From DAOSXA01 sp964526835 (lineage in GTDB: Bacteria; Zixibacteria; MSB-5A5; GN15; FEB-12): a stretch of 51,039 nt of DNA. The translations under genes were made by a program, and so were the position numbers. The stretch spans positions 1-51,039 of the forward strand of contig CAZGMK010000025.1 of the NCBI GenBank assembly GCA_964526835.1, in the 5' to 3' direction. This document shows, piece by piece, positions 16,374-25,008 of the stretch; the stretch's first letter is position 1; each line of letters begins with the position of its first letter. Below the pieces are notes generated by a model that was given only the letters and a program-made list of their open reading frames with translations, ran no database searches and had not been told where the DNA came from.

Positions 16374-18434
16374 TCAACGCTGCGCCAGTTCCTCTCGGTG
16401 CTGCGAGACCATGCGGAGTATCTCAGCCAGCTCGGCGAAGCGCTCATCTTCATGCTCATTGTAGTGACCGCCGAGGAATGCCACAATATCATCCACCGTG
16501 CTGCCGCGCGCCCAGTATGAGTCCCGCAGTATCTCGGCCAGCTCTGCGCTTGCCGCGGTCAGGCGGAAGTCGGCGCTGCACCTGGACACGTGGTCTTGCA
16601 GGCAGCGCCTGTCGATGGGCCGCTTGACCTCGATGATCTCGCCCAAGTCCGGGTCCTTGTAGCGGACAAACATGGTCCCCAGCGGGCCGCGTCGGTGCGC
16701 CATTCGACGATTCAGCTTGATCTCGTACAAAGCCGTCACCTGATGCCCGGCCCCGATCTCACCGCCGTCCTCGGCATCGTCTCGGAACTTGTCGTCATCG
16801 ACATCGCGGTTCTCGTATCCCAACAGGCGGTAGCTGCGAATCATCGCGGGGTCCCAGTCGATCTGGATCTTCACATCGCCGGCGATAGTCTGCAGAACAC
16901 CGGTCAGGTTGTCGACGAAGAACCGTCGCGCTTCTTTAATGTCGTCGATGTAGGCATACTGCCCGTTGCCCTGATTGCCGAGCCTCTCCATGAGAATGTC
17001 GTTGTAGTTACCCATGCCGAAACCGACCGTCGTCAGGGTAATACCCTTGTCGGCGTACTGCTTAATGTTCCTCAGGATCGCCTCCGGCCCGGTCTGACCG
17101 ACGTTGGCCACCCCATCGGAGCAGAGGACTATCCTGTTAATGCGCCTGTGATCGAAGAACCGGTCCGCCATGGCATAGCCGAGCTTGATGCCTTCCTCAG
17201 CACATGTGGCTCCGGCCGGGATCAGTTCGTTGATCGCCGCCATGACTGCCTGACGACCCTCACCATGCAGCGCCGTCGACTCAAGCACCACCCGGCCTCG
17301 CGAACCGTAGACAACAATACCGACACGATCCGACGGACGCAGGTTGTCGACCATCATCTCCAAACCCTGACGGACCAGGCCGAGACGGTTTTCGCAAGCC
17401 ATCGATCCGCTGACGTCGACAACAAACACCAGGTTGGCCGGCTTGCGGTCGCGACGCTGGACATCGCGCCCCTGGATACCGATCTTGAGCAGGTAGCAGT
17501 TCTCACCGAACGGGGAGGGGGCGCCCTCGAAGTGCAGGCCGAAGGCCTTCCGCTCGGGGAACTCGTAGTTGTAGTCGAAGTGGTTGATGAATTCCTCGAC
17601 GCGCACCGCTTCGTCGGGCGGCAGGTGACCGCGTTCGAGGTACGAGCGGGTCATTATGAACGAAGCATCGTCAACGTCGATGGCGAAGGTCGACAGATGA
17701 TCATCCTCGGTATCGACAAACGGGTTGACACCGTAATGGTCGAAGAACATGGCCGAGAACGGCTCACCGTTGGGGTTGGTGGTTCCTCCATGCACCGGTC
17801 CCCATGGCCCTGTCTTGGGTTGGGGGCGGTGTTTCGCCTCGGGCCTGCTCAAAGTGGCAGGTTCATTCCCAGGCGATACTCCATCCACAATATACGCGAC
17901 CTCTCCGGCCCGGCCGCCGCGGATGAAGACCTCACCTTCTCGCCCGGTGACAACTTTTGGTACCTGCGTGAGAAGCTCATCGGCCGAGGTCACTGGCTGC
18001 TTCTTGATCTCTTCCCGAGTTACGCGGGTCTGGTTGGCGGTCCCGAACTTGTCGATGGCATCGACATCGGCAACCACTTTGATAGTCTCACCGCCCTCAG
18101 TTGCCTTCCTCGTAAGCTCCTGGCTGACTTCAGTAGTCAGATCGGTCTTCACTACAACGTCTATGACCTCGACCGGATTGTAGTCCAGATGGCTGATCTT
18201 CAGACGGTAGGTACCGGGCTCCAGATGTTTGATTTCGTACCGGCCATCGAAGTCGGTCATGGCGCCGAACTTAGTGCCAACGACCAGAACCGAGGCACCA
18301 ACGACGGGCTCACCGCTCTCGGCATTGGTAATCACTCCCTTGATCTGGCCGACTGAGGCGGCGTTGATCAGGACGGCGATGATGGTCATGACAGTGGCGA
18401 GGACGAGATACGGCAGTGCTTTCTGGGGGCGCAT
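16374..18434 (-). CDS. YfbK-type vWA protein with carboxypeptidase-regulatory and TonB-plug-like N-terminus
   Basis: This 686-residue exported protein has an N-terminal hydrophobic signal or anchor (about 8-28), a carboxypeptidase-regulatory-like beta-sandwich (28-110), a TonB-receptor plug-like segment (about 115-185, with EVFIRGGRAGEVAYIVDG), a vWA-associated N-terminal domain (225-320), a von Willebrand A domain with the metal site D340-x-S342-x-S344 in VDVSGSM, and a DUF3520-like C-terminus. The plug normally sits in front of a 22-stranded barrel; here the barrel is replaced by vWA. ATG 18434 is set by a perfect GGAGGT five bases upstream, rejecting the longer frame from 18548. A periplasmic or surface adhesion or complex-assembly role is likely. 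It stands alone, about 1.1 kb from the next gene. Confidence 0.85.
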   Translation of the reverse strand: MRPQKALPYLVLATVMTIIAVLINAASVGQIKGVITNAESGEPVVGASVLVVGTKFGAMTDFDGRYEIKHLEPGTYRLKISHLDYNPVEVIDVVVKTDLTTEVSQELTRKATEGGETIKVVADVDAIDKFGTANQTRVTREEIKKQPVTSADELLTQVPKVVTGREGEVFIRGGRAGEVAYIVDGVSPGNEPATLSRPEAKHRPQPKTGPWGPVHGGTTNPNGEPFSAMFFDHYGVNPFVDTEDDHLSTFAIDVDDASFIMTRSYLERGHLPPDEAVRVEEFINHFDYNYEFPERKAFGLHFEGAPSPFGENCYLLKIGIQGRDVQRRDRKPANLVFVVDVSGSMACENRLGLVRQGLEMMVDNLRPSDRVGIVVYGSRGRVVLESTALHGEGRQAVMAAINELIPAGATCAEEGIKLGYAMADRFFDHRRINRIVLCSDGVANVGQTGPEAILRNIKQYADKGITLTTVGFGMGNYNDILMERLGNQGNGQYAYIDDIKEARRFFVDNLTGVLQTIAGDVKIQIDWDPAMIRSYRLLGYENRDVDDDKFRDDAEDGGEIGAGHQVTALYEIKLNRRMAHRRGPLGTMFVRYKDPDLGEIIEVKRPIDRRCLQDHVSRCSADFRLTAASAELAEILRDSYWARGSTVDDIVAFLGGHYNEHEDERFAELAEILRMVSQHREELAQR

Positions 18435-18942
18435 AATCCACCTCCGTAGTTTGGAACAGTCCTGCCATGATGGCCCCGGATCGGCTCGTTCATCCGCCGA
18501 CCTACCATGGCCTCGGGATTCGCTGCTTCTGAGGGGACTACATGCCAAAGACGGATATCTTCCCGGAAACGTTGAATGAGGTTTACCGGTTGGCGGATAT
18601 CCTGAGGCTGCAGGAGCAATCGGTAGCCCACCCGTCCTCTCGGATGGAGAACTTCGGGCCCGACCCAGTCACGTGACCCGTTAAACACATCCACGTATGG
18701 GCATCGCAGGCATTCGTTCACACATGACCCCACCGCAGGAACGGTGGGCTACCCGTCTTCCCAAGTGTCTCAACATCGTTGGCGGCGAGGCTGCAGATCG
18801 TGGACCCGCCAGGTACGATGTCCTCGATAGCGGCGTATGGTTCAGTTGACCCCATCACTGTCAAAAGGCTGTGTGGCATGGCAAAGCATACTCGACTCGG
18901 ATGCCCGGTCACGTCTGACCGAGAACCTTCTTACAAAACAGT

Positions 18943-18979
18943 GGCCCGGTGGCGCGAGCATCTCGCCACCGGGCCTTTT
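18943..18979 (+). terminator. Strong hairpin with T-tract
   Basis: A perfect 12-pair stem, GGCCCGGTGGCG and CGCCACCGGGCC, with a nine-base loop is followed by TTTT, and has AAAACA on its other side. It looks like a bidirectional Rho-independent terminator. No gene ends close to it, which raises the possibility of an unrecognised short transcript upstream. Confidence 0.55.
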
Positions 18980-19349
18980 GGGGCATCGGTCGGTCTAATG
19001 CTCCCGACCGACCCTCCCGAGTTCCATCGCTCTCGAGTCTTTCGGGTATCTCAGCTTCTTTGTGTGGCCCATCGCATCGTCATCACGGACACACACGCAT
19101 TCCCCTCGTCTGTAGGGGCGACAAATCTTTCGCCCATGATCACCATGGCCAGTATCCTTGCAGGACGGGCGAATGTTATTCGCCCCTACCGTCGCCAGTA
19201 TTTTGCTCACAACTGTTGCACTTCAATTGTGAATCCAGCTTCCCGCTTCCGCGGGAATGACTATGTTGCCCGGTGCCCCGCCCTTTGGGTGGGATTATAT
19301 CCGATACGGTACGTCATGCGACACCCAATCCAGTTCCGCAGACCTGTAG

Positions 19350-19422
19350 GTCAGGACCCTTGTGGTCCTGACATTGAGACTCGTGCTGCCTCTGATGATG
19401 TCAGGACCGTAAAGGTCCTGAC
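19350..19422. repeat. Paired GTCAGGACC palindromes
   Basis: Two hairpins with identical nine-pair stems (GTCAGGACC/GGTCCTGAC) and different five-base loops (CTTGT at 19359-19363, GTAAA at 19409-19413) are 27 bases apart. A third copy with the GTAAA loop is at 24691-24713. Stem conserved, loop variable is the pattern of REP-like elements. Confidence 0.75.
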
Positions 19423-19717
19423 CTACCCTGAAATCGATTCTTCAGTTTCATGTCGATAGTTTCCGCAGGGCCCCGGGGCCCTCCCAGACGGACCGGGACC
19501 CTGCGGGTTCATCAAACTCCTACTTAAGAAGCATCATCTTCTTCGTCTCGGTGAACTCACCGGCGCTTAGCCGGTAGAAGTACACCCCCGACGCATTCGT
19601 CGACGCATCCCACAACACCGAGTGCTGTCCGGCCTCGCGAACTTCATCGACCAACGTTGTCACCCGCTGGCCGGTGATGTTGTAGACCTCCAGACTCACG
19701 TCACACGCGGTCGGCAA
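19394..19717. repeat. 324-bp exact duplicate, copy 1
   Basis: This stretch is identical base for base to 24685-25008. It spans a GTCAGGACC palindrome, the 3' untranslated region, the stop codon and about 66 codons of the C-terminal sorting domain of the 1549-residue exoprotein. The first mismatch after the block is a synonymous change, and similarity then fades within about 50 bases. Confidence 0.9.
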
Positions 19718-22700
19718 TGCGAAGTTGATCTCGGTAGTCGGGTTGAACGGGTTGGGGTAGTTCTGCCCGAGACTGAAGTCCTTCGGAAGCTCCGGCTCGA
19801 TCCGCCCGAGACTTGGCTGGATAGTCCGGAAGTTCTGATCCGCAGCGAGGGCTGAGACAATCTCCCACTGGCCGGGGATCTCGAGCAGGACATGCTCGCC
19901 GGCTTCGATGGGATAGGCCCCCTGCATGTCGAGGATACCGACCTTGATCCTGTCGCCTTCACGTCCATGCACCACTTCGATGTTGTCGTTATCGAGCCGA
20001 CTCACCGGATCACCACTGCCAACCCCAACCAGTTCGAGCTGGATCCCGAGGAGGGGGGAGCGGGTGCGGTAGGATATGATCGTCGCCTGATCTTTAGTCG
20101 TGACGCCGACACCGAACTGAGCATCTACTGTCTGCAGCTTGGGAAGAGGACTACCTTCACCACACGGCACTGGCGGTGGCCCGCTTTGGAACATGTAGGT
20201 TACCAGGTAGACAAGATCGGCGATGTCCGGTATACAGGCGTCGTCGCCGTTGATATTCGCTTCGGCGTAATAGTGGTCAGGGCAGTGTGGATAGAACGGT
20301 ATGTCGCAGACGGGAGGTGATCCGAGAATGAACATGTAATCTACCAAGGACACCAGATCACTGATGTCGGGACCTGATCCATCATGGTTAATATCTCCCC
20401 GGAGGTTGCAGCAATCGCATTCCTCGCCGAAGCCGTCCCCGTCAGTGTCAATCTGATCGGGGTTGTAGCTCAAGTAGCAATTGTCACAGGCGTCACCGAC
20501 GCCGTCGCCGTCCTCATCAGTTTGATCGGGGTTGGAGACTGATGGACAATTGTCGCACAGATCGCCGATTCCATCCTCATCGGTGTCTGAGCCATCGATA
20601 GTGAAGCAGTGTAGGCCGCCCCAGGTCGGATAGTACGGAGTTCCTGTCCCGGGACCAACTATCCACTTCCATGGGTTATTTGGCGGATACCAACAGGAGT
20701 CTATACAGATGGTAAGGCCAGCGTCACTGGCATCTACCGGGCCAATCTCGATGCTAAATGGCACATAGTGTACGGACGAATCTGGGGGTAGCCCTGTGCT
20801 GTCTTGCCTCCAGGCACTGAAGCCGACAGTATCGGCGCCGCTCCCAGATATGCTCCACGGCGTGAAGACTGTACCTCCATCCATCAAATCGACGAATGGA
20901 CCTGCGAATTCACCGGAGACTGAAGTCCACTCCGCGCCGTCCGGTGAGTAGATGCGGAAACCGTTCGTGGTTCCAAGAACGTACTCTGTTTGATAGTTCG
21001 TGAGTCTCAGATTGAAAGTCACGGGCACGCCGGTGCAGATGGTAGAGGCATCGCCTCCATCGACGTGATCGAGAACGATGTCCTTCGGACCTCCTCCGCA
21101 ACAATTCGCCAGCGCCTGTACTTCTGTCTCCGAAAGCGCGTAGTCGTAGAACCGCAAATCATCGATGGCACCCGGGAAATGCTGGTCGCTGCTCAGATCA
21201 CGGTAACCCACGGTGATGGCATCGGGGTCGTTCAGTGCATGCGTGTCACACCCGACAACCTGATTGTCGAGTTCGCCATTGATCCAGAGTTCTAGGGTAT
21301 CGCCGCGACGCATCCCGCTGAGGCAGTACCATTCACCAAGCATCAGGTCCTGGGTTGAGTTTATGGTATTGGCCCCCTCCTGTTCGGCGATCTTGAATTG
21401 CAGCTTCTGATTGGCGCCAACCGAGAAGGTATAGCCGGTCGGGCTCGAGGTAGATGAGTACTTCGTTACGATCTTGCCTTCATCCACCGGAATGGCGTCC
21501 AGCTTCACCTTGACGGCCCAGGACCAGTCCGCCGCGAACTCGTATTGTGGCATGTGGGGAATCGTCACGTAATTGCCCGCTCCGGCGAAGTGGCGTGCGT
21601 CGCCCTCACAGCCTTCGACCACAGTCGTTCCCGTGGCAGTGCCATCGTTGGAGAAATCGGTTGCGTCCGCGACGACGGAGCCCTCAGGGTCATCCATGGG
21701 CCAATGGCCGACGAGGCCGGTCGGGTCGAGCACGTTCAGAAGTACCGAGACCTTGGTATCCTGTCCATTGGCCACAGCAATGTCGAGCGCGCCGTCTCCG
21801 TTATAGTCGGCTGCGGCTACCGAACGAGCATAGTCACGAGCAGGGTACGACCTGACCACATCGTGGACCGGTCCAGGTAAGACAGCGACCCTGCCAGCTA
21901 AGTAGCAGGCCGCAACAATGTCATGGCTGCCATCCGAATCCATATCGACCAATCGGGCATCATAGGCATTTCCTCCGGCGTCGATGAAGCTCTCAAGCAC
22001 GAGCGTATCTCCACTAGTGTTAGTTAAGAGTGCAAGGCTGTCCTGTTCCTGCTGCGAGCAGATGACGTCAACCCAGCCATCACCATTGTAGTCCGCCAGA
22101 TAGACAGATGATGGCTCCTCATGGTTCTCGTCGCCGTAAGTACAAACCTGACGATAGGAGAAGTCGCGGCTCCCAACTCCTCGTGATATGACGACACTAT
22201 GGTGATCAGAAGCCACGATGATATCAGCAAGCCCATCATTGTTGATATCACCAATTGTCACATCGATACAGTCGAGGTACGAAGTTAGCAAGCTGTCGTG
22301 AGGGACGAGTCCCCCGCTGCCGTTATTCCAGAATAATGACAAGTAGCTTTGCTGTCCATTCCCAACGCGATTGATTACGGCAATGTCTGGAAATCCATCA
22401 TTGTCAAGATCACCTGCCGCCACTCCCCAAGGCATCTCATCAGTTTGATGGGAAGCGCTCAGCGCGAGGCCGCCGGTCCCATCGTTCAAGAACACATAGA
22501 GGCTATCTCCAGCCTCCGCAGTAGCTACCAGATCCGGTCCGTTCTCACCATCCAGATCGGCGCTGGCCAGTCCCCAGGGCGAGTTGCCAGCAGGAAGAGT
22601 CTGCGCCAGAGTGAAGATCCCCGCGCCATCGTTCATCATCACGGCGATACTATCGGCGCCGTGCAAGCACGTCGCCAAATCCTTGTCCCCGTCCTGGTCG

Positions 22701-24169
22701 AAGTCGGCGCTGACCACTGTCCATGGTCCTGAACCGGCTTCGTAATGATCGGCCGCCGACATCCACCCGGAACCGCTCGGTGCCACGGCAGTGAACGACC
22801 AAGTGTAGCCGTTGGTCAGGGCCTCTGCACTCGCGCCGGTCACATCATCAGTCAGCACTGCTGTAATCACTTCACCAACGTCGAATGGGCTGGACGTGGT
22901 GAATGTAGCGGTGTAGCTACCATTGTCGTAGGTCACCGTGCCGCTATAGAAACGGCCAACCGATCCGTAGACTTTGAACGTGCTGGTGTTAATCGAGCTC
23001 GGGTCCATTGCTTGATTGAACTGGACCTCGATCGTGGATGAAAGCGCCACATTGTTCTCGTGTTGTGAGGGCGTGACGGATATGACATGCGGGCTTTGCG
23101 TGTACTCGATGAGATACGATTGGGTCCCTTTGGAGTACTGTTCTACCGCGACTACGCTAAGCGTGCGGGGGCTCATCCACCAGGGCGGTGGGGCTGCTGA
23201 ATAAAGTGCTCGTGCGTTGATGTCTATATCGAACTGAATCAGAATGTTTGGGCCGAGATAACCGGAGCCGTCGCCTCGGAGTATGAAGCAGTTCGACGAG
23301 TCTCCGGCGAAGGTACCGGCTGGGATCAATCCATCGAGATAACCATCGCCATCGTAGTCATAGGCATCACTGGTACCGTAGCCATACGACTCATTACCTT
23401 CGCACTGTTCCACATTTGGATTGACATCGTAAGGTTCCCCAAACCACTCAAAGGAGACATCCCCGCCGTCCCAAGTTCCTGTGAACATGTAAGCGGCGCC
23501 GGCATCGTCATCATCGTCCTGGCCGGCAACTATGTCCGGTACGCCATCATCATTGAAGTCCCCCACCATGCAAGTCACAATGTTGGGATCATTACACTCT
23601 TCTATTGACTCATGCGCATTCAGTGAATCCAGCAAATCAAGTTCTATGGCCGGGTCGCCGAAGCCACCTGAGCCATCATTGAGGAATACGTATATGTTCC
23701 CCTCGTTGTCATAATCTCCGGTAACGATGTCCGGATACGGATCATCATCGATGTACCCGCAATCCAAACCGAACAGGTAAGCGGCGGAAGTTAGAACCGA
23801 ATCTCTCTGAAATGTACTGCCCCCCTGGTTCTTCAGTATCCAGACGGTGTTTGTGCCGCTGATACAGCAATCGGCATATCCGTTGCCGTCAATGTCGCAA
23901 GTCCCTAAGTCACCCCTGACGTCATTCGGTGGACAATCGGCTGCAATCTCCTCTGAGCTGAAGCTATCTGAACCATCGTTCCAGTAGATGGAAACAGTGC
24001 CGTCGTGTCTCCGCAGTACAATGTCTAAATGACCGTCATTGTTGAAGTCGTCCACTGCCACTCCCCGTACGTTGACTCCCAAATCAATGGGGGTGACAAC
24101 TTGAGCAGCTACTGGCCAGCTCGCGAGCGTAACAAGCAAGGCTGCTAGTGTGATTTTCAAAGTCCTCAT
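19520..24169 (-). CDS. Giant secreted FG-GAP/LamG/TSP3 protein with C-terminal sorting domain
   Basis: This 1549-residue exoprotein has a signal peptide (1-22, ending VAAQ), a first block of FG-GAP/VCBS repeats with D-x-D/N-x-D-G calcium loops (about 30-330), an SbsA-type Ig-like domain (360-465), a second FG-GAP block (470-810), a LamG/concanavalin-like domain (about 816-1025), a linker beta-domain, thrombospondin-3 repeats (about 1193-1255, DTDEDGIGD pattern), two dockerin-like calcium helices (about 1257-1340) and a C-terminal domain (1464-1549) starting FSLGQNYPNPFNP. That ending resembles type A sorting signals of type IX secretion. It starts at ATG 24169 with AGGAG seven bases upstream. 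It is probably surface-attached and binds calcium, perhaps glycans through LamG. The ligand is unknown. Confidence 0.88.
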   Translation of the reverse strand: MRTLKITLAALLVTLASWPVAAQVVTPIDLGVNVRGVAVDDFNNDGHLDIVLRRHDGTVSIYWNDGSDSFSSEEIAADCPPNDVRGDLGTCDIDGNGYADCCISGTNTVWILKNQGGSTFQRDSVLTSAAYLFGLDCGYIDDDPYPDIVTGDYDNEGNIYVFLNDGSGGFGDPAIELDLLDSLNAHESIEECNDPNIVTCMVGDFNDDGVPDIVAGQDDDDDAGAAYMFTGTWDGGDVSFEWFGEPYDVNPNVEQCEGNESYGYGTSDAYDYDGDGYLDGLIPAGTFAGDSSNCFILRGDGSGYLGPNILIQFDIDINARALYSAAPPPWWMSPRTLSVVAVEQYSKGTQSYLIEYTQSPHVISVTPSQHENNVALSSTIEVQFNQAMDPSSINTSTFKVYGSVGRFYSGTVTYDNGSYTATFTTSSPFDVGEVITAVLTDDVTGASAEALTNGYTWSFTAVAPSGSGWMSAADHYEAGSGPWTVVSADFDQDGDKDLATCLHGADSIAVMMNDGAGIFTLAQTLPAGNSPWGLASADLDGENGPDLVATAEAGDSLYVFLNDGTGGLALSASHQTDEMPWGVAAGDLDNDGFPDIAVINRVGNGQQSYLSLFWNNGSGGLVPHDSLLTSYLDCIDVTIGDINNDGLADIIVASDHHSVVISRGVGSRDFSYRQVCTYGDENHEEPSSVYLADYNGDGWVDVICSQQEQDSLALLTNTSGDTLVLESFIDAGGNAYDARLVDMDSDGSHDIVAACYLAGRVAVLPGPVHDVVRSYPARDYARSVAAADYNGDGALDIAVANGQDTKVSVLLNVLDPTGLVGHWPMDDPEGSVVADATDFSNDGTATGTTVVEGCEGDARHFAGAGNYVTIPHMPQYEFAADWSWAVKVKLDAIPVDEGKIVTKYSSTSSPTGYTFSVGANQKLQFKIAEQEGANTINSTQDLMLGEWYCLSGMRRGDTLELWINGELDNQVVGCDTHALNDPDAITVGYRDLSSDQHFPGAIDDLRFYDYALSETEVQALANCCGGGPKDIVLDHVDGGDASTICTGVPVTFNLRLTNYQTEYVLGTTNGFRIYSPDGAEWTSVSGEFAGPFVDLMDGGTVFTPWSISGSGADTVGFSAWRQDSTGLPPDSSVHYVPFSIEIGPVDASDAGLTICIDSCWYPPNNPWKWIVGPGTGTPYYPTWGGLHCFTIDGSDTDEDGIGDLCDNCPSVSNPDQTDEDGDGVGDACDNCYLSYNPDQIDTDGDGFGEECDCCNLRGDINHDGSGPDISDLVSLVDYMFILGSPPVCDIPFYPHCPDHYYAEANINGDDACIPDIADLVYLVTYMFQSGPPPVPCGEGSPLPKLQTVDAQFGVGVTTKDQATIISYRTRSPLLGIQLELVGVGSGDPVSRLDNDNIEVVHGREGDRIKVGILDMQGAYPIEAGEHVLLEIPGQWEIVSALAADQNFRTIQPSLGRIEPELPKDFSLGQNYPNPFNPTTEINFALPTACDVSLEVYNITGQRVTTLVDEVREAGQHSVLWDASTNASGVYFYRLSAGEFTETKKMMLLK

Positions 24170-24810
24170 TGCTTTCTCCTGTTACAGGTTCGGTTAATGT
24201 CTGCGTCATTGTGGACACACTGACATATAGCGAACCGCATGCCAGAAGAGGCCGTGGTCGTGCAATGCCTTGTGAGTGCGAGAGTTAGCGAATGCGAAGA
24301 GAATGCGAGAAGGTCAAATCGTCAAGATTGACGGGCCAATCGCATGGACGAATCGACCAGAAGACTCGGATACCAAAAGACCAAATACCCGGTCAGGCGT
24401 TGCTCCCGTCACTTATGACTTTGATAGAGCTGGTGCAGAGGACGTACACCAGCCACGGATATGAACCTGCCTGACTGACGTGCGTGTCAGTTCGCCGCTG
24501 CCTGAATCGTCTTCTCCCCACGTCACCCTGAGCCTGTCGAAGGGCGACGTGAGCTGAGCCTGATCGTTTATCAACTGCCCATGTAGGCTTCGACAAGCTC
24601 AGCCTGACAGATCGACTGGCCCAGCGCGCTGACATTCGGTGAGCCCGCCGGCCCCGCGATTAGGAATCCGACAAGCCGATCAGAGATGATGTCAGGACCG
24701 TAAAGGTCCTGACCTACCCTGAAATCGATTCTTCAGTTTCATGTCGATAGTTTCCGCAGGGCCCCGGGGCCCTCCCAGACGGACCGGGACCCTGCGGGTT
24801 CATCAAACTC
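24170..24810. other. Intergenic region between the two FG-GAP exoprotein genes
   Basis: No credible gene is seen. It holds the upstream region of the 1549-residue protein gene, an inverted pair of 15-base arms (CTGAGCCTGTCGAAG at 24528-24542 and its near reverse complement at 24588-24602) of a type widespread in environmental genomes, a GTCAGGACC palindrome (24691-24713), and the 3' untranslated part of the 324-bp duplicate. Short frames in it are too small and lack ribosome sites. Confidence 0.6.
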
Positions 24811-25008
24811 CTACTTAAGAAGCATCATCTTCTTCGTCTCGGTGAACTCACCGGCGCTTAGCCGGTAGAAGTACACCCCCGACGCATTCGTCGACGCATC
24901 CCACAACACCGAGTGCTGTCCGGCCTCGCGAACTTCATCGACCAACGTTGTCACCCGCTGGCCGGTGATGTTGTAGACCTCCAGACTCACGTCACACGCG
25001 GTCGGCAA
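24685..25008. repeat. 324-bp exact duplicate, copy 2
   Basis: Identical to 19394-19717 at a constant offset of 5291. It covers the palindrome, the 3' untranslated region and the last 66 codons of the 464-residue FG-GAP protein. Zero differences, including at silent sites and in non-coding DNA, indicate recent duplication or gene conversion and not only selection on the protein. Confidence 0.9.

Larger units (their letters stand above)
18435..19519. other. Long intergenic region with several palindrome families
   Basis: I see no credible gene here. An open frame at 18779-19459 has no ribosome site and runs through the palindromes. The region holds CCCACCG/CGGTGGG (18729-18748), a terminator-like hairpin (18943-18979), GGGCG/CGCCC hairpins at 19116-19135 and 19167-19185, TCCCGC/GCGGGA at 19241-19256, and two GTCAGGACC/GGTCCTGAC hairpins at 19350-19372 and 19400-19422. 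A perfect GGGCCCCGGGGCCC palindrome also lies just after the exoprotein stop (19470-19483). The dense mix of different families suggests a landing zone for small non-autonomous repeats. Confidence 0.6.

Noticed and set aside
16590..18356. 588-codon plus-strand frame opposite the vWA gene
   Set aside because: It is the mirror of a strongly coding gene whose codon bias leaves the opposite strand open; no start signal.
19350..19422. CRISPR-like repeat
   Set aside because: Only two units here, each a palindrome with variable loop and not a repeat-spacer array; no cas genes in the window.
18779..19459. 226-codon plus-strand frame in the palindrome-rich spacer
   Set aside because: It passes through the terminator hairpin and several repeats and has no ribosome site or protein-like composition.
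21545..21880. Plus-strand frames of about 100 codons opposite the giant exoprotein gene
   Set aside because: Overlapping in three frames, all antisense to a well-supported coding region.
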